The position numbers were made by a program, and so were the translations under genes. Positions 34,973 to 47,086 of a DNA stretch of 64,000 nucleotides are shown piece by piece (position 1 is the first letter of the stretch; every line of letters begins with the position of its first letter). The stretch covers positions 5,560,571 to 5,624,570 of the forward strand of contig JAWNGF010000003.1 in NCBI GenBank assembly GCA_037039685.1, written 5' to 3'. Origin of the DNA: Ceratobasidium sp. AG-K. Taxonomy: Eukaryota > Basidiomycota > Agaricomycetes > Cantharellales > Ceratobasidiaceae. The notes under the pieces are model-generated. The model saw only the letters and a list, made by a program, of their open reading frames with translations. It was not told the DNA's origin and searched no databases.

Positions 34973-37900
34973 CTACTGCGTCCCCATTACACCTTGGAAC
35001 ATCGCCAAAGCCTGAACGAGCATGTTTGGGTCAAGCCGGATGGCTTCTCCAAGTTGGGCTAACACGTCGTCGTATGCGCTGACCTGGTGACGCTGGATGC
35101 TTCCCAGGGCGTTTTGGATACGAAGGGAAAGGGAATCAAGGATAATGAGTAGGTCGTCGTCCGATGCTTCTTTGCGAATGTCCGGCATCAACAAGGTGGG
35201 GTTCGAATACATGATAACACTATCACCAGGTTCTTCGCGGCCGGCGCTCGGTGCGGAGGAGTTGCTTCGGAGCGCAATATCGCGCAACACTCGACCACTG
35301 GACAAGGCCTCGAGTCGAGCGCACAACATTCCGAGCTGTCGGATCTGATCCACGCTGAATTGAACCCGTGAGGCGGCAGCTGGGGTGTTGCTGGGTTGGG
35401 CGAGTTTCAAGCGCCCCACAAGCACGCGGGGTAGTACGGATGAGAGCACTTCGGGAACTTCGAGTCCTTTGAGTCTGCGCTCGCCTACTTCGGTAACGAC
35501 CATGTCGAGGAGCTTGAGTTGCTCGACGAGCCGCATGTGCTCGAACACGTCGCCCTCCCCATCGGTCTGGACATCAGATTTCTGCAACCAAGACTGAACC
35601 TCCTTCAATGCATCGGCGCTGATCATGATTTCGCCGCCAATCGCCGCTGCGCTGACACGGGCTGAACGGTTGACGACCGGACCAAAATAGTCCATCCGCC
35701 CAGTGATCGGATCCTCCTCGCACACCGGCATTCCCCAATGCATGCCCATACGGACCGAAAGCCCACGAGCGAGTATCTCCCCATCGGATCCCCAAATTTC
35801 CTTGCCGTCTTCGGATTCTAGAATCTCGATCGGCCAATCGGCGGAGCATAGTCCTATTTGAACCTTGAGACACCACAACAGCGCCGCAGGAGCGCTCTGA
35901 AACGAGACCATAAATGCGTCGCCTTCGGTCTTGACTTCGTACCCTCCGCAGTTTCGAAGTTCTCGTCGCAAGAGACTATTGTGCGTACGCATCGCTGTGC
36001 TCATGCCAGGATTCTTCTCCCACAGACTTGTCGAATTGCGAATATCCGTGAACACTAGCGCGATTTGGCCAATGGGCGGAGGAACTTCCGGCCCAAGCCT
36101 GTTGAGTGTACGGTCCGCGACTAGATCGTTTCGGCGTTGCTGGGCAACCCGCCTGAGCTGGAGCATCATCTCGGTGTCTACCGCCGGGTCCGTCGGTTTG
36201 GTCGTAAATTTGTCTGAAACGGAGATAACCATGACCATCGTATTCCCCTCGGCTCCGTAGCTGATGGCATGGTCTCGAAGCGTCTGTGCGGAAATCATGG
36301 GTTCTTCGCGACGGGCACGTGAAGCGCGGACAATGTCCACGGCGGTCTGGGGGTCCATATAATCCCAAAGTCCTCGGTTCCCAATAATCACGAATTCGTC
36401 TTGGTCCGTCAATTGCCATGCGGTAACGTCGGGGCGAGCATTGACGGCAGGGAGGAGATGGTACACGCCAAACGCGCGCGACTCGTCGCAGTCGAGCTCG
36501 TCGTTGACAAAGCCCTTGGGGGAGACCCAGCCTTCCGCAGCCCGGATGCGGGTCGTCTCGGCTCGATCAAAAGGATCGTGCTTGCGTGATAGATCATGTG
36601 GCGTTCCGTGGCGGGAGATGACGGCGAGCGAGGACCCGACGTTGGCGACATACATCATCTTGTCGACAAAGTACACCGTGCAGGCCGCGGCGCTTGCCTT
36701 GAGACTGGCCGGGTCGAGAACCTTGGTCCCAGCGACGGTCGACGCCTGGCTCATTTTGCGCGCTGAGCTCGTGGACGGCAATAGGTAGTCGTACAATGTC
36801 TTGTTGAGTGACAGGAATGTGCGGCGGAGCGCATCGGGAACGTCCTCGCCACGGTCTTGCTTGAGCCCCTTGAGTACGCCAATCAACGTCTGACTAAAAT
36901 TCTCGTGCAGGTACTTGGCAAGTCGATTGCTATTGGGCACTGGCGCCGCCCGTCCAAAGATCCCAAACAGGCACTCGGTTTCTCGTCCTCTAAAGTGGGG
37001 CACCGCAAGGTCAAACGTGTTCAAATGCTCGAGTTTGCCCAGAGTATCCGATATGCCGTACGCCATGCCATTAACGTCCGACAACGATGTACGCACGCGA
37101 CGGTCCTCGGATTCGTCAGGAACAGTGGGGACGATGACCGTCGCATCGATGAGACCCAAGACTCGAATATCGTGAAGCACCGAAAAGTCGTTTTCTCGCT
37201 CGTCGCCTGGTCGTACACCCGAGGCGGGGACGTTCTTGTCCAGAGGTTTGACCACGAGCCGCTTATTGCCCGACAAGTTGAGGTAGCGCAGATCACGGTT
37301 AAAGTCCCTGACAAATCAAATTAGCAAATCACCGCCAAGGTTAAACTCGACTCACCAATTCCAATCAAACGGAAAGTTGGCCATGTTGTATTTGAGTACA
37401 TTACTCCCAACGTCCAATGAGGTAAGCTTCTTGACCTTGCGCAACTCGGCAGGCAACGTTTGTAGTCGATTCGCGTTCAGGAACAACACGTTAAGCTTTT
37501 GGAGGCGTTCCAGATCGTCAGCGGGGAAACTTGTCAGCCTGTTCCCGGAAAGGTACAGTTCCTCGAGTTGGGCAAACGTTTGCAATTTAAGCGACGGCAT
37601 TTCGGAGATTTGGTTAAACGAGAGATTAAGCACACGGAGATCACGGAGGACCGCGAGTGGGTGAAATACGTCGTCTAGGAGTTGGTTATCGGCGAGGAGA
37701 AGGCGTTGAAGCGAGAGCGCCAGGGGAAGTGGACGGGCAACGGCCGATGCTCGAGTATCCATCGGGGTCTGAACGACCGCGCTCGCGCCGTCCGATAAAC
37801 CTGCCCCACTGCCCTTGCGCTCGCCATTTCCGTTAGGCACAGGCGGATCCGGCCACACCTGGAGCAAATTCGAACTGCAATTGATCTCTTCGAGCTGCTC

Positions 37901-40900
37901 GCAGTACCATATCCCAACCGGCACCTCGCGCACGTTATTATTTCGCACATTAAGCTTGCGGAGTTTCTGCAGAGCCCCGATCGAGTCTGGGAGACTACCC
38001 AGGTCGTTGTTGGTGCAACTGAGCGTGATGAGGTTCGTAAGGGTTCCGAGCGAGCCGGGTAGGGTCTTGAACTTGTTATAGTCGAGGCGGAGTTGGGTAA
38101 GTTGGACAAGTTGACCGAGTACGCCTTCATCGAGACTGGAGAGTTTGCCGTGGCTGAGGTCGAGTTGCGTGAGCGCGTATGGTTTGGGTCCTGCATCGGG
38201 TAGCGTGAACCGCGTGATCGAGTTGCAACTCGCTTCGAGCATCGCGAGCGAGCTGCTAATGGCCAGATCGAGGACGAGGAACGAATTGTGGTCTGCTCTG
38301 AGCGTGACGAGCCTCGGGAGACGGGCAACGACGGATAGATCGGCAATGGCATTGCGTCGACAATCGACCCACTTGAGTTTCTGAAGGGCGGAAATCTCGG
38401 GAGGGAAACCATTGATTTGGTTCCCAACGATTACGAGACGCTCGAGGGCTACGAGTTGACCAAGCTCAGATGGGAGGGTGCTAATCGAGTTGAACGACAT
38501 GTCCAGGTCGACGAGGCTTGGCATAGCGCACAAGACCAGGGGAACGACTTCTAGTTTATTGTTCGAAATGTTGATGTATCGCATCGTGTTGAGTTGGGCA
38601 AAGTATGCTGGGAGGCCGGTTAGACGGTTGTTTTGCAACTTGATAGTTCGCAGATCGGGAATCTTGTCCAATCCAGCATTATCGAGGTCGACGATCCGGT
38701 TGCAACTCAGGTCCAGCCAATGCAAACTCGTAGAGTGTTGCACGCTCGCGGGGATTCGCTTCAAGGAGCAGGTGGATAACCGGAGTTCCCGGAGTTCGTC
38801 GCATCCTTGTATAAAATCTAGTGGAAGATCGACGAGAGGGTTTTTGCTCAGGTTAAGGAAGGTGATTGTGCTGGCGTGTCGGTGGAGGAGAATGGGTACG
38901 GTTTGAAGCCCCCGCCCTGTAAGGTCGACGCGTTCAAAATTGTCGAACGAGAGTTCCTCTTCGTCGATTCCAGGTCCTCCCAGGTTGACCGAACGGTAAA
39001 CGAAGCGAAGAAGGAACCTCAGATCTTCGCCGCCAATCGTCTCCAACTGATCTACATCGTCATACCCGGCCTGTTCGAGCCGGCGGCGCATGAGAAACGC
39101 TGGCTTTTCGTGATTACCCAACGCACGCTCTAAAAGGAATAAGTCCATCAGTTCGGGAGTACAATTACACGACCCTGGCCCGTACCTCGGTTCCGCTCCC
39201 ATAGATGGAGCCTGTGCGACTCGCGCGGGAGATTCAACTTTTTGGCTAGAACATGATGCATCTCGGACACCTGGGTTTGCAGAGGGCAAGACACAACGTG
39301 GTAGGTCCCATCCGTACGATAAACCCGAACATTATACTAAATTAGGATAGATGTCAGTGAAACAGCGCTTAAATAAACCATCCTACTCACGCTTGGCCAG
39401 GCCTTGTTAACCGTGGCCTCACTCGGTCTTGCGCTCATCCCAATTCCATTCGGGGCACCCAGACCAACAGGGCCACTGACATCCCGGAAACTGCCCATTC
39501 CATAAGATCGTGCGCTCCCAGCACTGTTCAGCCTCCGATCTCCTCTCGCGGTGCTTCCATTCATTCCTACCGCGGAACTTATGCTCGATGGCAATCCACC
39601 TGCACTCCCGGGCGGTCGCCCAAATCGGTTTATACTGCCCGCACCAATGCTATCTGCTCGACCCGGTAAAGCCGCCCCAGGCCCGGGTGGCAGGGTATCA
39701 TCCGACTCGGAGCTATAGTCGTCCTCTTGTGGACCGGTGCCGTCGACGGCCCACGACTCGGGTGCAGCCCAGTCAGAGCGAGGAAGTGTTGGCGAGGGTA
39801 TGTTTCGGACTAGCAGGCACAAAGGGAGGGTAGCGCCGCACGAGGCATAGATGTGATATGCGCAGAGGCAGCGAGGGCGTCGAGCAAAACGCCAGAACAA
39901 GGTCGAGATCGAGGAAAAAGGCGAGCCGAACGAGGCGTTTGATTGATTACAATTCAGTTTGGATAATCAGTATCTTTCTCACGCGACGGCAAGACGACTT
40001 ACCATTTGTAGGCCCAACGCCCGCGGTGGGTGATCCTGGTCGGTGTCCATTGACTTGCAGCGGCAGTTCGGGAAGCTGTTTGAGCGTTCCCAGTGAACTA
40101 TTCGACGGCGCAACGGGAAATGCGGAGTTCGAAAACGGGTCCGTAAAGTACGCGGCAGTTGGACTCTGGACGCCTGGCATACCCGTCTTGCCGACGATAT
40201 TGTTCCCGCCAATGTGTGACCCATCCGAACCATCATCGCACCAAGGGGGCTGGTTGTATTGCTGTTGAGCAACTGGGCGAGCTATAATACCATCCATTTC
40301 ATCGAGGTTGGTGTCGAGTGTAAACTCGGCCACAGGCTGATGTTGAGCTCGAGCGCGCGACGTCTTGCGAGTCTTTTTTGGGTTGCTCGGATTGGATGTG
40401 GGCGAAGGGGGGAGACCAGAAGAGGGGGTCGCCGACGGGCCAATACTGTGAAAGGATGAATGGGATTGGGTGCCATAGTCTTCACAATAACAAAGTCAAC
40501 ACGCGTATGATACTAGCCATTGCGTACGTACCGTCGTCCGCGCCAGAAGACCCTGGCCTTACATTGGCCCTGCTCGCTTTGCGCTTCAACCTGCTCAGCA
40601 AACTCCTCGATTTTTTATTCGAATTTGTGCTGGGCCCGGCTTCGGAATAACCACTGGACGAGGGTGGCGCAAGCGAGCTAAAGTCCATAATAGTCGGGTC
40701 GCTCGACCTAGCCGCCGACTTGAACAACGAAATCGAACTAATACTCGGTTGGTGATGCACCGGCCGCAACACAGAACTATGCAACGAGGTCTTGGAACTT
40801 AGAAAGCTGCGCTTCGTAGCCGGGGGCGAGGGCTACCAAAATAATTAGAAGAAATTAGCAGAACAAGACGCCCAGCTTACTGGTTCTAGTGAAGTCGTGC

Positions 40901-41024
40901 TGGGGTCTACCGAGTCATCAAGCCACGGTGCAATAGCAGAGTTGTCACCGGCCGTCTCGCTGGGGTCTTGGCCCCATGTATGGGTGATTTGTGCACCAGG
41001 TGCTCGTCGCTGCATCTGGGCCAT
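34973..41024 (-). CDS. Fungal adenylate cyclase (Cyr1/Cac1/Uac1 type)
   Basis: The start at 41024-41022 (MAQMQRRAPGAQITHTWGQD) opens a Ser/Pro-rich N-terminal region over several exons. A Ras-association-like segment follows (NVRVYRTDGTYHVVSC through LHLWERNRE, about 39310-39190). A large exon (to 37356) carries about 20 leucine-rich repeats. After an intron at 37308-37355, a PP2C-like domain (NDFSVLHDIRVLGLIDATVI; YVANVGSSLAVISRHG) precedes a class III cyclase catalytic domain with FTDIRNSTSLWEK and KTEGDAFMVSF (metal Asp residues and substrate Lys) and LSVRMGMHWGMP. It makes cAMP from ATP at the membrane under Ras and Galpha control, feeding PKA, which governs growth, morphogenesis and virulence in fungi. 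The domain order is that of the yeast, Ustilago and Cryptococcus enzymes. N-terminal exon limits are approximate. Confidence 0.93.
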
Positions 41025-41538
41025 GGTCGTTGGTGTCTGACAGCGCTCAATCTAACTTGCCCTCGTGGTGGATGTCAGGGTCCTGTCGAGAGACTTCCGA
41101 GATTGTCACGTGATATTCGGTCCGTGATGGATCTCTGTCAATTGTTTCTGCGCAGTGATCGGCGAGGACTCGCTCTTTATACTACATGCAACTTGGCGCA
41201 CATTTTAACATGCACCTCGATGTGCAATCTGCCGTACCGCTCGTCTCGTTCACATTACCCACGAGCGAGAAGCGCGTCATGCCCTTTCACGCCAGCACAA
41301 GTTTCTATGTTCTGATTTAATCAATCATTTCCCCATGTGCGCTAGTGCTAAATGCATGCTTCTTGTCCCTAAAAAGTCGGATGTCTCCTATCCGGTCGAG
41401 CTTTTCGCACCATGCGATACGCCCACGTACGGCATACATTTCGCAGTATTCCAGCAAGCCAGCAAACCATTCGTTCACATACTGCATACTAGATTTCCGT
41501 TTACAGGCACATCACATCATTGGACCCTTCCGTCCTGC
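41025..41538. other. Spacer upstream of adenylate cyclase
   Basis: About 0.5 kb between the 5' end of the cyclase gene and the 3' end of the kinase gene, both on the minus strand. It should hold the cyclase promoter. No coding signal was found; plus-strand frames at 40968-41315 and 41335-41604 overlap known genes or lack features. Confidence 0.5.
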
Positions 41539-43100
41539 CTATTCACTCGGATTTCCAAGCCCTCGTGCCGCCACCACCTGTCCCATCTAAGCAATAGCCA
41601 GTAAGGTCGATATTCGTTTCAGACCCGGATCTACTCACTCTCTCCTTCACTTCAGCAGCACTGGGACGATCCTTGGGATTGAAGGCCCAACAACTCTCGA
41701 AGAGGGACCAAAGTAGGTCAGCATGCCCATTCTGTGAGGGTATATGTGCCTGTGGTCGCGTGGGGAGAGTCTTGTTCACCACTTTCTTGACAAAAATCAT
41801 GTGCTGGCTTGTTCCCTCGTAAGGCACCGATCCGGTAACCACCTCCTGTTTGACTGATGAGTATTCGATTTACGACAATCCGAACCTCGCCAGACCTACC
41901 AGCATGGTCTAGAACGAGATTTACTTAGTCTTTGTAAGACATAGTATTTGATAAATCGTCGGCTCACCATCCCAAGCGAGTACACATCCGACTCCATTGT
42001 TGGATGGTCTTGCCCAATGAGCATCTCAGGAGCCTGCCAATCACGTGAGAGTTACTTGCGTTGCAAGACACGCGACACGTACCACCCAGTTGAGGGAGAT
42101 ACCAGCACTACTCGTGGTGTTCGTAAACTGGAGAGTATATTCTTTGAGAGACGCATTCCCAAAGTCAGTAAGTTTGGGTGTGAAATCAGCTGAAACAAGA
42201 ATGTTGTCCTGTGAACGAATATGTCAGATACGGCAGGCCTGTGGGGTTTGGGGGCGTCCTGACGCATTTAAGGTCTCCGTGCACCTATGAGCCAAGGATA
42301 AGGAAGGGCCTCACGCAAGCTTGGGGGGAAACTCGCACCATTTTTTCGTTATGCATATATGCGACACCATCCGTGATCTGCACACACTGCCCCTCAAGCT
42401 TAGAGTCACGTCTATCCGGGGTTCATTGCTCGTACCAGCGTATACCGATCAAATTTCCCTTGCTGCAACAGCAAACGCCTCAGGCTGCCACGCTCCATCC
42501 ACGGCGATACCATTGCAATCTGATGCCGGTACAGAGCCACCCCGGTCAAGCCTAGCACGTTGGGGTGCTTGCACTTAGACCATACATACAGCTCCCGAGC
42601 GGCACGCTGTAGCTATGATTAGCCGGGATACTTCGTAGAACAAGTGACTCTTACCTTGAGCTGCTTTTTAGTGGTTTCGCTCGAGTCCGGATGCAGTCTG
42701 AGGCACTTGACCGCCACCGCGGTCCCATCGCGAAAGGCGCCCCTGTACACATCTCCATACCCACCTGATGAGATGGGATACTGACTGAAGTTAGATGTAT
42801 CAAGTTGATCGGTGACGTCTTCGCATCCATGGTTGCCGAGCAGATATAGCACTTCGGCAGTAGACTACACATGGGTTGATGGTGAATAATTATTAAAAGC
42901 AGTGTTGCTGCCAGACTTTCCATCTCGCGGCTGACGAGGGGCTTATCAGTGACGTTTGCTTCATCCAACGCAAGAACTGATTCACTATGTGAAGTGAATG
43001 TTTTGGCGTCATCGCCCTAGATATGAACGGTGAGGGGTAATGGGATAGTCGAGGAGAGTGCTCTATTCAAAACTAACCAAACTTGGGCGCGTGAAGGCAT
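41539..43100 (-). CDS. TKL-like protein kinase of the Agaricomycete expanded type
   Basis: Kinase motifs appear in order across small exons: ISSGGYGDVYRG (glycine loop), GTAVAVKCLRL (ATP-binding Lys), KCKHPNVLGLTGVAL, VSPWMERGSLRRLLL, VHGDLK joined to DNILVS (catalytic loop HGDLKxDN with Asp retained), KLTDFGNAS (DFG), APEMLIGQ (APE), SDVYSLGM and RPSAAEVKER. Catalytic residues are all present, so it is probably active. Kinases with HGD rather than HRD are typical of the large TKL-like families of mushrooms and Rhizoctonia. The ATG at 43100 (MPSRAQVW) is the suggested start, but exons further upstream (to about 43770) may belong to it. Its substrate is unknown. The satellite array lies about 1.2 kb upstream. 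Confidence 0.75.
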
Positions 43101-44339
43101 TGCTTTTGCCACGACGATGATCTGGTGAGTCGGCCTGTGAAGTTAATGGTGTAATGCCTGCACAACTGGTTGGGTTCCGGGGTCCTCTACAGGTTGTTTA
43201 GTTTGTTCAGGATCCTCTTGATTGTGCTCCTGAGGGCCAACTGTTGAGCGATTGTTACCAACGGAGCGAGTAGGCTTACATATTGACTTTGTTGAGACGA
43301 GATCGACACCTCGGGCACGTTGTAAGGTATGATTCTGGTCTTGTCCTACGGCAATGACGCGATCGATGGTATAAGTATACAAGTGGCCAATACAAAATTG
43401 ATAGTGAGATTGTTGTGGATTATTACGAAGAGGGGTGGTGAGTACCGACAACCATAAGTCCACTGTGTAATCAATGGCGGTTGTGAACGAACCTCGCTCA
43501 GAGTCATGGTGGGATTGTTTCGGAGAAACTTGGGGACGAGACGTTGTAAGCGATAAAACGCTCAGTGTGGCCCAGAAACTCACGTGCTATGAGGGACAGG
43601 ATAAGTCCAGGGTCAGTAGGGCCAGGCAGTGATCGATAGCAGCGGTACCAACTTGCTAGTGGTGTATGAGAGTTATTGTCAACTATAAAACGAGCTGTCA
43701 CAACCAACGGGAGCGTACCAGCTATTCGTAAAGCGACATTTGATTTAGTGTAGCAATCGTCAGAATTAATCAATGATTCCTACGGCCTGAAAATGACATG
43801 CGATTCAGGAGCAATTGACAAGTAGATCAAAATCGAGAGTAACGTGACATACAGCCTGTATGAATGTAGGTCGGAGCGCAAACCGAAGTGCATCGAGAAA
43901 CGGTTGCTTACGTTCTATAGATTTGTAAGTTGAAGTTGAGTCCTAGGAGAAGTAAGAGCGGTACAAGACATACCTTCTGTAAGAGATGGGACCTGTTAGA
44001 GGGACTGCATGAGAAGTAATAATGGCTCGAGAACTCACAGCCTACAAGGAAGTAAGAATCCACACAAAAAATGAATAAGAATATAACGAGCCTCCTGGGG
44101 AAGCGCGATTGTTAGCACGCGAGAAATAACGGTCAATAACACCACAAGTTCAGGACTCACATCCTGGGAGGAGAGAAGAAGAGGCTCGTAGAATCAGTGG
44201 CTGTGCGGAAACCGAATCCTTGTGACACTGACAAGCTAATCAGGGAGCAAAATTGGTGGAATTAGCAATAGGTAGGGCGTAGTAGTCAGGCTTGACGCAC
44301 AGTCTGAGCAAAGGATAAGTGATTGAAAGAAAGTTGTGA
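43101..44339. other. Region upstream of the kinase gene, possible extra exons
   Basis: Two minus-strand frames (43143-43583 and 43504-43773) overlap here and could be 5' exons of the kinase gene, but I could not join them by splice signals with a consistent frame. From about 43780 to 44339 there is no coding signal. Confidence 0.35.
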
Positions 44340-47086
44340 GTCAGCACCATCCTCCTCGTGCGATCAATGGTTCATACGTACTCGCTAAAGTCATAGTGAA
44401 GCGTCAGACGGCAGCGACGACGAGCGTCAGGTGGAGAAATGCGCCGCGTTAGTCAGCACCATCCTCCTCGTGCGATCACTCTTTCATACGTACATACTAA
44501 TCTCGTAGCGAAGCGTCAGACGGCAGCGACGACGAGTGTCAGGTGAAGAAATGCGCCGCATTAGTCAGCACCATTCTCCTCGTGCGATCACTCTTTCATA
44601 CGTACTCGCTAAAGTCATAGTGAAGCGTCAGACGGCAGCGACGACGAGCGTCAGGTGAAGAAATGCGACGCATTAGTCAGCACCATCCTCCTCGTGCGAT
44701 CACTCTTTCATACGTACATACTAATCTCGTAGTGAAGCGTCAGACGGCAGCGACGACGAGCGTCAGGTGAAGAAATGCGCCGCATTAGTCAGCACCATCC
44801 TCCTCGTGCGATCACTCTTTCATACGTACTCGCTAAAGTCATAGTGAAGCGTCAGACGCCAGCGACGACGAGCGTCAGGTGAAGAAATGCGACGCATTAG
44901 TCAGCACCATCCTCCTCGTGCGATCACTCTTTCATACGTACATACTAATGCCGCATTAGTCGTAGTGAAGCGTCAGACGGCAGCGACGACGAGCGTCAGG
45001 TGAAGAAATGTGCCGCATTAGTCAGCACCATCCTCCTCGTGCGATCAATGATTCATACGTACTTCCTAAAGTCATAGTGAAGCGTCAGACGGCAGCGACG
45101 ACGAGCGTCAGGTGAAGAAATGCGCCGCATTAGTCAGCACCATCCTCCTCGTGCGATCAATGATTCATACGTACTTCCTAAAGTCATAGTGAAGCGTCAG
45201 ACGGCAGCGACGACGAGCGTCAGGTGAAGAAATGCGCCGCATTAGTCAGCACCATCCTCCTCGTGCGATCACTGATTCATACGTACAACCTAAAGTCATA
45301 GTAGCGTCAGACGGCAGCGACGACGAGCGTCAGGTGAAGAAATGCGCCGCATTAGTGCACCAGCGTCAGCGATCCTCCTCGTGCGATCACTCTTTCATAC
45401 GTACATACTAATCTTGTAGCGAAGCGTCAGACGGCAGCGACGACGAGTGTCAGGTGAAGAAATGCGCCGCATTAGTCAGCACCATCCTCCTCGTGCGATC
45501 AATGATTCATACGTACAACCTAAAGTCATAGTGAAGCGTCAGACGGCAGCGACGACGAGCGTCAGGTGAAGAAATGCGCCGGATTAGTCAGCACCATCCT
45601 CCTCGTGCGATCACTCTTTCATACGTACATACTAATCTCGTAGTGAAGCGTCAGACGGCAGCGACGACGAGCGTCAGGTGAAGAAATGTGCCGCATTAGT
45701 CAGCACCATCCTCCTCGTGCGATCAATGATTCATACGTACTTCCTAAAGTCATAGTGAAGCGTCAGACGGCAGCGACGACGAGCGTCAGGTGGAGAAATG
45801 CGCCGCATTAGTCAGCACCATCCTCCTCGTGCGATCACTCTTTCATACGTACTCGCTAAAGTCATAGTGAAGCGTCAGACGGCAGCGACGACGAGCGTCA
45901 GGTGAAGAAATGCGACGCATTAGTCAGCACCATCCTCCTCGTGCGATCACTCTTTCATACGTACATACTAATCTCGTAGTGAAGCGTCAGACGGCAGCGA
46001 CGACGAGCGTCAGGTGAAGAAATGCGCCGGATTAGTCAGCACCATCCTCCTCGTGCGATCACTCTTTCATACGTACAAGCTAAAGTCATAGTGAAGCGTC
46101 AGACGGCAGCGACGACGAGCGTCAGGTGAAGAAATGCGCCGCATTAGTCAGCACCATCCTCCTCGTGCGATCACTCTTTCATACGTACTCGCTAAAGTCA
46201 TAGTGAAGCGTCAGACGGCAGCGACGACGAGCGTCAGGTGGAGAAATGCGCCGCATTAGTCAGCACCATCCTCCTCGTGCGATCAATGATTCATACGTAC
46301 AACCTAAAGTCATAGTGAAGCGTCAGACGGCAGCGACGACGAGCGTCAGGTGGAGAAATGCGCCGCATTAGTCAGCACCATCCTCCTCGTGCGATCACTC
46401 TTTCATACGTACTCGCTAAAGTCATAGTGAAGCGTCAGACGGCAGCGACGACAAGCGTCAGGTGAAGAAATGCGACGCATTAGTCAGCACCATCCTCCTC
46501 GTGCGATCACTCTTTCATACGTACATACTAATCTCGTAGTGAAGCGTCAGACGGCAGCGACGACAAGCGTCAGGTGAAGAAATGCGCCGGATTAGTCAGC
46601 ACCATCCTCCTCGTGCGATCACTCTTTCATACGTACAAGCTAAAGTCATAGTGAAGCGTCAGACGGCAGCGACGACGAGCGTCAGGTGAAGAAATGTGCC
46701 GCATTAGTCAGCACCATCCTCCTCGTGCGATCAATGATTCATACGTACTTCCTAAAGTCATAGTGAAGCGTCAGACGGCAGCGACGACGAGCGTCAGGTG
46801 GAGAAATGCGCCGCATTAGTCAGCACCATCCTCCTCGTGCGATCACTCTTTCATACGTACTCCCTAAAGTCATAGTGAAGCGTCAGACGCCAGCGGCGAC
46901 GAGCGTCAGGTGAAGAAATGCGCCGGATTAGTCAGCACCATCCTCCTCGTGCGATCACTCTTTCATACGTACATACTAATCTCGTAGTGAAGCGTCAGAC
47001 GGCAGCGACGACGAGCGTCAGGGGAAGAAATGCGCCGCATTAGTCAGCACCATCCCCCTCGTCCAATCATAGATCCATACTCGCTT
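44340..47086. repeat. Satellite array, about 24 copies of a 112-bp unit
   Basis: Successive copies of the word TCAGCACCATCCTCCTCGTG begin at 44341, 44453, 44565, 44677, 44789 and 44901, exactly 112 bp apart. The phase continues with small insertions (for example 121 bp between 44901 and 45022) to a degenerate last copy near 47043-47086. Each unit contains GCGTCAGACGGCAGCGACGA and a second GCGTCAG a few bases later. Variation is concentrated in three places: the word after CATACGTAC (TCGCTAAAG, ATACTAATC, TTCCTAAAG, AACCTAAAG, AAGCTAAAG), GGTGAAG versus GGTGGAG, and GCGCCGC / GCGACGC / GCGCCGG / GTGCCGC near the end. 112 is not a multiple of three and no frame stays open, so it is non-coding. 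Confidence 0.97.

Noticed and set aside
37675..38427. Minus-strand frame of 250 codons overlapping the cyclase
   Set aside because: It lies in another phase of the leucine-rich-repeat exon of adenylate cyclase. Its Ser/Arg-rich composition is a codon-usage shadow.
44340..47086. Array of regular repeats resembling a CRISPR
   Set aside because: Units are contiguous 112-bp copies that differ by point changes. There are no unique spacers and the genome is fungal.
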